Positions 1 to 5,318 of a stretch of DNA of 5,637 nt are shown here, in pieces; the stretch's first letter is position 1; each line of letters opens with the position of its first letter. Position numbers and translations under genes: made by a program. Source of the stretch: Gemmatimonadota bacterium (GTDB taxonomy: Bacteria; Gemmatimonadota; Gemmatimonadetes; Palauibacterales; Palauibacteraceae). Location of the stretch: assembly GCA_030601615.1 (NCBI GenBank), contig JAUVTH010000106.1, forward strand, positions 1 through 5,637, in the 5' to 3' direction. The notes under the pieces were generated by a model, which ran no database searches, was not told the DNA's origin, and saw only the letters and a list, made by a program, of their open reading frames with translations.

Positions 1-5
1 GGCAC

Positions 6-37
6 GGCGCCTCCCTCCAGGAATGGAGAGAGGCGCC
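6..37 (-). terminator. Hairpin downstream of pntB, candidate terminator
   Basis: A long inverted repeat lies eight bases beyond the pntB stop codon. The outer arms are GGCGCCTC (6-13) and GAGGCGCC (30-37). After one C/A mismatch the inner arms CTCCA (15-19) and TGGAG (24-28) pair around a four-base loop. This gives 13 base pairs in all. The position directly after the last gene of the pnt operon fits a transcription terminator. No T-run follows on the minus strand in the five bases still visible, so an intrinsic terminator of the classical kind is not proven; it could also be a 3'-end stabilising hairpin. Confidence 0.6.
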
Positions 38-45
38 ATCGCCGT

Positions 46-1488
46 CTACAGCTGCTTCACTTCCTCCAGGATCCGCCCGATGGAGTCGGCCGCGTCTCCG
101 AACAGCATCATCGTGTTCCGGAGGTAGAACAGCTCGTTGTCGACGCCTGCGAAGCCGGGATTCAGGCTCCGCTTCATGACCACGCAGTGCTTCGCGCGGT
201 CGACCTCGATTATCGGCATGCCGTACAGGTCGCTGGCCGGCTCGTCCCGCGCCGCGGGATTCACCACGTCGTTCGCGCCGACCACGAGGCACACGTCGAT
301 GTTGGTAATGTCCGGGTTCACGTCATCCGGCTCGTACAACTGGTTGTAAGGCACGTTGGCCTCGGCCAGAAGCACGTTCATGTGTCCGGGCATGCGGCCG
401 GCGACCGGGTGGACCACGTACTTCACGTTGACGCCACGGCCCTCCAGGTTGTCGCACAGCTCGCGCAGCTTGTGCTGCGCCTGTGCCACCGCGAGGCCAT
501 ATCCGGGCACGATCACGACCTGCTTCGCGTAGGCGAGGAGCATGGCCACGTCATCGGCCTGAACGTCGTTCACGTCGGCCATTGTGCGCTTCTCGCCCGT
601 GGCCCTGGGGCCGCCACCCGTCGTCTGACCGAACGAGCCGAAGATCACGTTGGTCAGCGACCGGTTCATCGCCTTGCACATGATCCGCGTGAGGATCAAC
701 CCGGAGGCGCCGACGAGCGCACCGGAGATGATCAGGACGTTGTTGTTGAGCACGAAGCCGGCCGCCGAAGCCGCCAGGCCTGAGTAGGAGTTAAGCAGCG
801 ACACGACGACGGGCATATCGGCCCCACCGATCGGTATCACCAGCAGAACTCCAAGCAGCATCGCCCCGCCCCACAGGGCGTAGTAGACGATGTTGACGGT
901 ACCGGTGTCCGTTGCCGCGATAGCGTCCGGAGTCATGAGGATCAGGTAGGCCATCGCCGCGAGAATGCCGAGAAACAGAACGGCGTTCAGGAATTGCTGA
1001 GCGGGGAACTTCACGGCCTTCTCCGTCACGATTCCCTGAAGCTTCCCGAACGCGATGAGGCTGCCTGAGAAGGTCACGGCCCCGATCAGCGTGCCGATCA
1101 TGATGGAGATCGACCCGTCCAGCGGAACGTGCGCTGTCTCCGCCACGCCCATGGAATAGCGGAGGAACTCGGCCGCCGCGACGAGGCCGGAGGCCAGGCC
1201 GCCTAATCCGTTGAACAGGCCCACCATCTGCGGCATGGCTGTCATCTTGACGAACCGCGCCATGAAACCACCGATCACGGTCCCGATCAGGAGTCCGGCG
1301 ATGATCCACTGCCAGGTGAGAATCTGCTCGCCGATCAGCGTCGCGACGATGGCGAGCAGCATGCCGATTGCCGCCAGACGGTTACCGCCGCGTGCGGTGT
1401 CCGGGTGACTGAGGCGTTTCAGCCCGAGTATGAACAGCACCGCCGAGAGCAGGTAGGCGAGCTGCATGATGAGAACTCTGGTTTCCAT
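46..1488 (-). CDS. pntB: NAD(P)+ transhydrogenase subunit beta (PntB)
   Basis: This is the membrane and NADP(H)-binding subunit of the proton-translocating transhydrogenase, which moves hydride from NADH to NADP+ while protons re-enter the cell. The 480 residues match the usual family length. About nine hydrophobic segments fill residues 4-272 (domain II), followed by a soluble NADP-binding domain III from about 315. Visible motifs are GGADMPVVVSLLNSYSG (221-237, with Asp224 and Asn233 matching functional E. coli residues Asp213 and Asn222), GYGLAVAQAQ (329-338), HPVAGRMPGHMN (360-371), GANDVVNPAA (404-413, Asp407) and MKRS (438-441), whose Lys439-Arg440 pair recognises the 2'-phosphate in the family. 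The position of E. coli His91 is Asn93 here. The ATG start has a GAGG ribosome site seven bases upstream. It is the last gene of the pnt operon, 19 bases after pntA2. Confidence 0.97.
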   Translation of the reverse strand: METRVLIMQLAYLLSAVLFILGLKRLSHPDTARGGNRLAAIGMLLAIVATLIGEQILTWQWIIAGLLIGTVIGGFMARFVKMTAMPQMVGLFNGLGGLASGLVAAAEFLRYSMGVAETAHVPLDGSISIMIGTLIGAVTFSGSLIAFGKLQGIVTEKAVKFPAQQFLNAVLFLGILAAMAYLILMTPDAIAATDTGTVNIVYYALWGGAMLLGVLLVIPIGGADMPVVVSLLNSYSGLAASAAGFVLNNNVLIISGALVGASGLILTRIMCKAMNRSLTNVIFGSFGQTTGGGPRATGEKRTMADVNDVQADDVAMLLAYAKQVVIVPGYGLAVAQAQHKLRELCDNLEGRGVNVKYVVHPVAGRMPGHMNVLLAEANVPYNQLYEPDDVNPDITNIDVCLVVGANDVVNPAARDEPASDLYGMPIIEVDRAKHCVVMKRSLNPGFAGVDNELFYLRNTMMLFGDAADSIGRILEEVKQL

Positions 1489-1495
1489 CTATCTG

Positions 1496-1499
1496 CCTC
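1496..1499 (-). promoter_or_regulatory. Ribosome binding site of pntB
   Basis: On the minus strand GAGG lies seven bases before the pntB ATG, within the 19-base gap between pntA2 and pntB. It supports the chosen start METRV and separate translation initiation of the beta subunit. Confidence 0.6.
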
Positions 1500-1507
1500 G
1501 GTGTTCG

Positions 1508-1801
1508 TTAGTTCGTGTCGGTGTCCCGCCGGAACATCCGCAGCATCCGGTCGGTGACCATGAATCCGCCCACCACGTTGATGGTCGCCGCTACCACGGC
1601 GACCATGCCGATGATGTCGAACATCGTCCCCTCTCCCATCCCGGCGATCACCAGACCACCCACGATGGAGATGCCGGAGATTGCGTTGGAGCCGGACATG
1701 AGGGGCGTGTGCAGCGTCGGAGGCACCTTGGTGATGACCTCGAAACCGACGAACATCGCCAGCACGAAGACATACACGCTGATGAGAATCGTACCCGTCA
1801 T
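1508..1801 (-). CDS. pntA2: NAD(P)+ transhydrogenase alpha subunit, membrane part (PntA2/PntAB)
   Basis: A 97-residue membrane protein that supplies the alpha-side helices of the proton channel (domain II) in three-subunit transhydrogenases. Three hydrophobic segments are visible at about residues 4-22, 40-55 and 58-81. The conserved stretch PPTLHTPLMSGSNAISG (27-43) contains His31, which in this subunit type is thought to be the channel histidine that replaces E. coli beta His91. The start is the ATG at 1801, which overlaps the pntA1 stop as ATGA and is preceded by GAGG eight bases upstream inside pntA1. A longer open frame continues upstream to 2269, but that extension lies opposite the pntA1 frame, is very arginine- and glycine-rich and resembles no alpha subunit. 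The C-terminus is short and charged (RRDTDTN). The assignment rests on the conserved segment and the context. Confidence 0.95.
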   Translation of the reverse strand: MTGTILISVYVFVLAMFVGFEVITKVPPTLHTPLMSGSNAISGISIVGGLVIAGMGEGTMFDIIGMVAVVAATINVVGGFMVTDRMLRMFRRDTDTN

Positions 1802-2928
1802 TGCTGATACCTCACATTTCCGTCGTGCGTAACCGCAATCGCGGTAGTGATCTCGTCGTCCAGGTCGATGACGATTCTGCGCTCGTCGTCCATGATGTGC
1901 TGCAGCAGGACCGACAGGATCCGGCCGTACATCAGACTGCCGTGTACCGGCAGCGAGGCCGCCAGGTCCGTCTGTCCGAGGACGAGCACGCCGTGGCGCT
2001 CCACGGTCTCGCCCTTGACGGTAAGCTCGCAGTTTCCGCCCGTCTCGGCAGCGAGATCCACGATCACTGAGCCGGCGCGCATACCCTTGACCATTTCCTC
2101 GGAGATGAGCTTCGGGGCTGGCCTGCCCGGAACGAGCGCCGTCGTGATCACGATGTCCGACTTGGCGATGTGATCGGCCAGAAGCTGCTGCTCGCGCTCC
2201 TCTTCTTCGGCGGAGACTTCCTTGGCGTAGCCACCCTCGGTCTGCATGTCCTCGGTGGCTTCCTCCCACTCCACGAATGTCGCGCCGAGGCTCTGGACCT
2301 GTTCCTTGGTCTCGGGTCGGATGTCGAAGGCCTCGACCACTGCTCCGAGACGCCGTGCGGTGGCTATGGCCTGCAGCCCGGCCACTCCCGCCCCGATGAT
2401 CAAGACGGTGGCCGGCGGGATCGTACCCGCGGCTGTCGTCAGCATCGGGAAGAACTTGCTGCTGGCCTCGGCACCACGGATCACGGCCATGTAACCGGCC
2501 ACTGTGCTGAACGCCGAAAGGCAGTCCATGCGCTGGGCCAGCGTCGTGCGCGGCATCAGCTCCATCGAGAACGCGGTCAGACCCCGTTCGGCCAGCCGCT
2601 GCAGCACGTCGGCGTTCTCGTGCGGCCGCATCTGGGCTATGAACAGCGCGCCCGACGGAATGAGCTCGAGCTCGTCGGTACCATTTTCCCGCTTCACCGG
2701 ACCGTTGATCTTCACGACCACGTCGGCCCCTTCGAACAGGGCTTTCGTGTCCTGAACGATCTCTGCACCGGCGTCGCGGTACTCATCGTCTGTGAAGGAG
2801 GCTCCGAAGCCGGCCCCGCTCTCCACGGCGAACTGGATCTCGTCGGAAGCGAGACGCTTGATTGCCTGGGGAGTCATGGCCACGCGCCGATCGAGCGGCG
2901 TGTGCTCCTTCGGGACAACTATTCGCAT
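1798..2928 (-). CDS. pntA1: NAD(P)+ transhydrogenase alpha subunit, NAD(H)-binding part (PntA1/PntAA)
   Basis: This is the peripheral domain I protein that binds NAD(H) and donates hydride to NADP+ held by PntB. Its 376 residues are close to the R. rubrum subunit and begin the same way (MRIVVPKE). An alanine-dehydrogenase-like N-terminal half precedes a Rossmann fold with GAGVAGLQA (179-187) and acidic Asp202 in FDIRP, which binds the adenosine ribose in the family. The RQD loop is intact as Arg127, Gln132, Asp135 and Ser138, and even keeps R. rubrum numbering. The mobile-loop tyrosine is Tyr234 in GGYAKE. The C-terminal part is less typical: TDLAASLP (320-327) stands where E. coli has TDLPGRLP, and residues 239-248 are strongly acidic. 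It is the first gene of the operon and overlaps pntA2 by four bases. No strong ribosome site is visible; GAGAG lies about ten bases upstream of the ATG. Confidence 0.96.
   Translation of the reverse strand: MRIVVPKEHTPLDRRVAMTPQAIKRLASDEIQFAVESGAGFGASFTDDEYRDAGAEIVQDTKALFEGADVVVKINGPVKRENGTDELELIPSGALFIAQMRPHENADVLQRLAERGLTAFSMELMPRTTLAQRMDCLSAFSTVAGYMAVIRGAEASSKFFPMLTTAAGTIPPATVLIIGAGVAGLQAIATARRLGAVVEAFDIRPETKEQVQSLGATFVEWEEATEDMQTEGGYAKEVSAEEEEREQQLLADHIAKSDIVITTALVPGRPAPKLISEEMVKGMRAGSVIVDLAAETGGNCELTVKGETVERHGVLVLGQTDLAASLPVHGSLMYGRILSVLLQHIMDDERRIVIDLDDEITTAIAVTHDGNVRYQQ
1810..1813 (-). promoter_or_regulatory. Ribosome binding site of pntA2 inside pntA1
   Basis: Minus-strand GAGG lies eight bases before the ATG at 1801 and within the last codons of pntA1. 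Together with the ATGA overlap it decides the start of pntA2 and suggests translational coupling of the two alpha parts. Confidence 0.6.
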
Positions 2929-2969
2929 GGGTTGTTCGCTCTCATATAAGGTTCAACCGCGCCGGCCGG

Positions 2970-2999
2970 GTGGTCCGGCGCCGATGGCGCCCGGACCAC
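2970..2999. promoter_or_regulatory. Strong inverted repeat in the pnt upstream region
   Basis: The left arm GTGGTCCGGCGCC (2970-2982) pairs with GGCGCCCGGACCAC (2986-2999) around a three-base loop with one bulged base, giving 13 base pairs. It begins 41 bases upstream of the pntA1 start codon. There is no T-run on either side and no gene ends here, so a terminator for a neighbouring gene is unlikely. It may be a leader hairpin of the pnt mRNA or a protein-binding site; the sequence does not decide between these. Confidence 0.45.
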
Positions 3000-3018
3000 G
3001 GACATCGTTTCCGTCCGT

Positions 3019-3047
3019 TTGCCGGTTACCGGCGACAGCGATACAAG
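3019..3047 (+). promoter_or_regulatory. Tentative sigma-70-like promoter with a dyad in its spacer
   Basis: TTGCCG (3019-3024) and TACAAG (3042-3047) are separated by 17 bases and each match four of six consensus positions. The 13-base dyad GCCGGTTACCGGC (3021-3033; six-base arms around one central base) overlaps the -35 element and the spacer, a common place for an operator. If real, it would drive the plus-strand gene at 3266 with a leader of about 210 bases. Such matches occur by chance, and promoter consensus varies among phyla, so this is a weak call. Confidence 0.2.
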
Positions 3048-3090
3048 TCCCCCGCTGGGTAGCGAGAAGCGTGCCGCCAAGGAGGGCGAC

Positions 3091-3107
3091 CGGGACAAGC
3101 CGTCCCG
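3091..3107. repeat. Short inverted repeat in the divergent region
   Basis: CGGGAC (3091-3096) and GTCCCG (3102-3107) form a six-pair stem with a five-base loop, inside the presumed leader of the plus-strand genes. Hairpins of this size are common in GC-rich DNA, and no function is implied. Confidence 0.3.
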
Positions 3108-3187
3108 CGCGCCGGTGAGAGGACCGACATGCCACGAAAGTGCTGATTGTCGTACCTTGCTGAGGATCTGGCGTTCTCCAGACGGCC

Positions 3188-3208
3188 GCGCCGGGCCGGG
3201 CCCGGCGC
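3188..3208. repeat. GC-only hairpin upstream of the secreted-protein gene
   Basis: GCGCCGGG (3188-3195) and CCCGGCGC (3201-3208) pair in an eight-base all-GC stem with a five-base loop, ending 57 bases before the ATG at 3266. No T-run follows. It could be a leader hairpin of the plus-strand transcript, or simply a by-product of high GC content. Confidence 0.35.
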
Positions 3209-3250
3209 CTCGATCAGGCCAACCTATCCCAGGGCGGGACAAAGTGACAA

Positions 3251-3257
3251 GAGGAGG
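3251..3257 (+). promoter_or_regulatory. Ribosome binding site deciding the start at 3266
   Basis: GAGGAGG ends eight bases before the ATG at 3266. An in-frame GTG at 3257 starts at the last base of this site, so it cannot be the initiation codon served by it. The ATG is therefore preferred; the choice removes three residues. Confidence 0.75.
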
Positions 3258-3265
3258 TGGGGACC

Positions 3266-3856
3266 ATGTGGATTCGACGGATACTCCCAGTGCTTCTGAT
3301 AGGCCTGCTTGCGCCCGAAGCGGCCGGGCAGGAGTCGTCGGCTCCGGACCGCAAAGGGCAGGTCGAACAAGCCATTCTGGCGGCCCCGGAGTCGATGCGG
3401 GCCGGCGCGACGGTGCTCGGCCACGGAGGGGAGCCGCGGACGGCGGATCAGCTCAGCCTCCTGCGCGAGGGCACCAACGATCTCATCTGTCTCGCCGATG
3501 ATCCCCGGGTGGAGGGCTTCCACGTGGCGTGCTACCACCGGAGCCTGGACGACTTCATGGCTCTGGGTCGCAGGCTGCGGGCGGAGGGTAAGGGCCCGGA
3601 CGAGATCATGGACGCACGATACGCGGCGCTGGCATCCGGCAGCTTCTCCATGCCGGCGAGGGCCACCCTGTACTCGATCAGCTCGGACGCCGGTCCGGAC
3701 GACCTCGATGGGGCGCGCAGGCTCGTCGTGGTATACGTTCCCGGAGCGACGGCAGAGGACCTCGGCCTTCCGTCCCGGCCCGAAGGGACCATGCCCTGGC
3801 TGATGCTTCCCGGAACGCCGTGGGCTCACATCATGATCGGGCTGGCAGGTCGCTGA
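3266..3856 (+). CDS. Exported protein of unknown function with two cysteines
   Basis: I do not recognise the function. The 196-residue product starts with a typical signal peptide: WIRR, a hydrophobic core (residues 6-16), then APEAAG before Gln22, so cleavage after Gly21 is plausible and export to the periplasm is expected. No lipobox cysteine is present. The mature part has only two cysteines, Cys75 in LICLADDP and Cys89 in FHVACYH, close enough in sequence to form a disulfide after export. Other landmarks are RAGATVLG (45-52), LREGTNDLICL (66-76) and a C-terminal PWLMLPGTPWAHIMIG (177-192), whose tryptophans, proline and histidine look like a conserved motif. No catalytic signature is evident. 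A strong ribosome site precedes the ATG. A second unknown gene follows after 31 bases, and the nearby DsbA-like protein could act on its cysteines; that link is only inference. Confidence 0.85.
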   Translation: MWIRRILPVLLIGLLAPEAAGQESSAPDRKGQVEQAILAAPESMRAGATVLGHGGEPRTADQLSLLREGTNDLICLADDPRVEGFHVACYHRSLDDFMALGRRLRAEGKGPDEIMDARYAALASGSFSMPARATLYSISSDAGPDDLDGARRLVVVYVPGATAEDLGLPSRPEGTMPWLMLPGTPWAHIMIGLAGR

Positions 3857-3877
3857 AGAACCCTGGGTGGTCGCGTT

Positions 3878-3882
3878 AGGAG
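3878..3882 (+). promoter_or_regulatory. Ribosome binding site deciding the start at 3888
   Basis: AGGAG lies five bases before the ATG at 3888. An alternative GTG at 3867 would add seven residues (MVALGAP) but has no purine-rich site at the right distance, so the ATG start is preferred. Confidence 0.65.
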
Positions 3883-3887
3883 CACCG

Positions 3888-4613
3888 ATGCCCCACTTCA
3901 CTCGGCACCAGATCGGCTACAACCTCCTCAGCGCCCTGCGGGTCGCCGGGCTGGGCGTACGCGATGAGTTTGAAGGTCGGCAGGAGCCGGCGTCGTGGTT
4001 CTTCCGATGCCTGGCCTACGACCAGTCAGAGCTCGACATCATGGAGTCCGGCGCGATCGATGCCCTCCACGCTCCGTCCGCCCTCGTGGAGCTGTCGCTT
4101 GACGAGGTCGCGCTGGCGGCTGCCGCGATCGGACCTGATGGCCTGCTCTCGTACCTGACGTGGGAAGTGGAGGACGAGCCTCTCGGCGAGATCACACCCC
4201 CGCTGCCCGAAGATGGCCCCGTGGCCCGGTTCCACCCGGACATCCAGCTGGGCTACCTGGCCCTCGATGTAGCTCCTCCGACCCTGTGGATGGAGGAACG
4301 CCGCTCCGACCGCGAGTCCAACGAGGAGCTGGCTCGGCGCCTGGCCGTAATGGCGCAGCAGGTAGGCGGAGACTGCGACGTCATCGAGGTACACATGGAG
4401 GGCTCCCTGGACGCATCGGAGGACGGCTGGGCCGACCGGACGGCCGAAGTACGACCGGCTGGCGTGTCCGTTCATTTCACACTCGAGATTCCACTCGCGG
4501 GGATCGGCGAGCGTGAGCTCGCGATGCGCTTCAGCGAAGGTGCCCGCACGGCGGCCGCCGCGATCGAGGGGATGCGCCTGGTGTTCGGTAGGCTCACGGC
4601 CGGCGAGAGATAG
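3888..4613 (+). CDS. Acidic, probably cytoplasmic protein of unknown function
   Basis: I cannot assign a family. The 241-residue product has no signal peptide and no membrane segment, and is rich in Glu and Asp. The N-terminus reads MPHFTRHQIGYNLLSALR. The middle contains an acidic, proline-containing linker (about 94-112, WEVEDEPLGEITPPLPEDG), then an apparent second domain starting near FHPDIQLGYLALD (115-127). Residues 134-161 (WMEERRSDRESNEELARR and on) look helical; 164-200 alternate in a way that suggests strands; and 206-238 form a likely helix ending in GMRLVFGRL. Two cysteines (Cys41, Cys163) are present without a metal-binding pattern. The real frame is supported by a good ribosome site, the codon pattern of a GC-rich gene, a 31-base gap after the preceding gene, and a stop just before a hairpin. 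It is probably cotranscribed with the exported protein upstream. The reverse-strand open frame across the same region looks like a shadow. Confidence 0.8.
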   Translation: MPHFTRHQIGYNLLSALRVAGLGVRDEFEGRQEPASWFFRCLAYDQSELDIMESGAIDALHAPSALVELSLDEVALAAAAIGPDGLLSYLTWEVEDEPLGEITPPLPEDGPVARFHPDIQLGYLALDVAPPTLWMEERRSDRESNEELARRLAVMAQQVGGDCDVIEVHMEGSLDASEDGWADRTAEVRPAGVSVHFTLEIPLAGIGERELAMRFSEGARTAAAAIEGMRLVFGRLTAGER

Positions 4614-4632
4614 GAGGTTCTTCGGCAACCTC
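4614..4632. terminator. UUCG-capped hairpin between convergent genes
   Basis: GAGGTT (4614-4619) pairs with AACCTC (4627-4632). Inside, C-TTCG-G (4620-4625) is the unusually stable UUCG tetraloop with its closing pair, leaving one bulged C. The hairpin fills most of the 27 bases between the stop of the plus-strand gene (4613) and the stop of the minus-strand gene (4641), the expected place for a shared terminator. On the plus strand it starts directly after the TAG. No T-run follows on either strand, so Rho-independent action is uncertain. The UUCG loop is present only in the plus-strand transcript; the minus-strand transcript would carry CGAA in its place. Confidence 0.5.
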
Positions 4633-4640
4633 AGTAGACG

Positions 4641-5318
4641 TCAGGGTCTGTCGAATCCTCGCAGTACGAGCATGCTGTCCACGGCCGCACGGAAGGCCTC
4701 GAGCGGAATCGTCCCCCGGATGGCGACGCTGTCGCCGACGATGAAGAACGGGGTGCTCGCGACGCCGGCGTTCAGGGCCGACTCGTAGTCACGAATCTGC
4801 AATGGGGCCGTCTGGTCGTTTCGCAGACACTCGGCGAACGACTCCTCCTCCACGCCGATCTCCGAGGCCCACGTGCGGAACAGCGCGTTCGGGTCGCGCG
4901 CGCTGGCCCACTCGTCGCGGTGCTCGAACAGCACGTCGTGCATCTCCCAGAATCGACCGGCGGCACCGGCGCAGAACGCGGCCTCGATGGCCGGCCAGGC
5001 ACGAGGGTGACTGGAGTTGGGAAACGAGATCCACACATACCGGGCAAGGCCCGACTGAACGTAGATGCTGTCGATTGCCCGGTAGGACTCCGAGTAGAAC
5101 TGGGCGCAGAAGGGGCATTCGAAGTCCGAGATTTCCACGATGCGGATGGCCGCTGCCGAATCGCCCTTCGACCTGGCCCGGTCGGCCCGCTCCAGGATGA
5201 CCGACTGCACGTCGGGAACCACTACGAGCTCCGCTTCCTGCGCCGTAGCGGGAGGCGCGACCCACGGAGCCATCAGGCCCACGATCAGGAGCGTCCGAGC
5301 GACTTCCCTCGCACTCAT
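4641..5318 (-). CDS. Exported DsbA-like thiol:disulfide oxidoreductase (thioredoxin fold)
   Basis: The 225-residue product begins with a signal peptide (hydrophobic core about 9-20; ATA before Gln27 as the likely cleavage site), so it should act outside the cytoplasmic membrane. The mature part has a DsbA/Thioredoxin_4 layout: strand IRIVEISDFECPFC with the active-site pair Cys68 and Cys71, an inserted helical region with FWEMHDVLFEHRDEW (123-137), and STPFFIVGD (188-196) carrying the cis-proline Pro190. CPFC with the preceding SDFE is typical of periplasmic DsbA-like enzymes that make or rearrange disulfides. Two further cysteines, Cys116 and Cys164, lie in the helical part and may form a structural disulfide, as in some DsbA relatives. 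The start overlaps the upstream peroxiredoxin stop by four bases, with GGAG eight bases before it. Physiological direction (oxidase or reductase) and substrates cannot be read from the sequence. Confidence 0.92.
   Translation of the reverse strand: MSAREVARTLLIVGLMAPWVAPPATAQEAELVVVPDVQSVILERADRARSKGDSAAAIRIVEISDFECPFCAQFYSESYRAIDSIYVQSGLARYVWISFPNSSHPRAWPAIEAAFCAGAAGRFWEMHDVLFEHRDEWASARDPNALFRTWASEIGVEEESFAECLRNDQTAPLQIRDYESALNAGVASTPFFIVGDSVAIRGTIPLEAFRAAVDSMLVLRGFDRP

Larger units (their letters stand above)
2929..3265. other. Divergent intergenic region without a convincing gene
   Basis: This 337-base stretch separates the minus-strand pnt operon from the plus-strand pair of unknown genes, so it must carry promoters for both. 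Open frames can be drawn through it on both strands. They are arginine-, proline- and glycine-rich, run into neighbouring genes and have no recognisable product. What stands out is structure: a 13-pair hairpin at 2970-2999, a 13-base dyad at 3021-3033, a six-pair hairpin at 3091-3107 and an eight-pair all-GC hairpin at 3188-3208. I could not find a good minus-strand -35/-10 pair for pnt; the AT-rich stretch around 2941-2950 is the only obvious -10-like element near pntA1, and it lacks a matching -35. Confidence 0.7.

Noticed and set aside
187..783. Plus-strand frame of 198 codons inside pntB
   Set aside because: It is His-, Val- and Arg-rich, a typical antisense shadow of the conserved PntB NADP-binding domain.
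1802..2269. Upstream extension of the pntA2 frame to 2269
   Set aside because: It lies opposite the pntA1 frame, is arginine- and glycine-rich with no family similarity, and the ATG at 1801 has a ribosome site, the ATGA overlap and the expected protein start.
2945..2950. TATAAG as a -10 element of a rightward promoter
   Set aside because: The bases 17 positions upstream (TTCGCA) are a poor -35 element and lie within the pntA1 start region. The candidate at 3019-3047 is somewhat better.
2919..3242. Minus-strand frame of 107 codons across the divergent region
   Set aside because: Its composition (Pro, Gly, Arg, Ser) is that of random GC-rich DNA, it overlaps the pntA1 start and shows no motif. 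The hairpins explain the region better.
3224..3901. Minus-strand frame of 225 codons opposite the exported-protein gene
   Set aside because: It is a shadow: no ribosome site or domain is seen, and the plus-strand frame has a signal peptide, a strong ribosome site and motif-like segments.
4026..4628. Minus-strand frame of 200 codons opposite the acidic unknown gene
   Set aside because: Rich in Arg, His and Gly without domains; it would also run through the hairpin at 4614-4632. The plus-strand frame has the better start and context.
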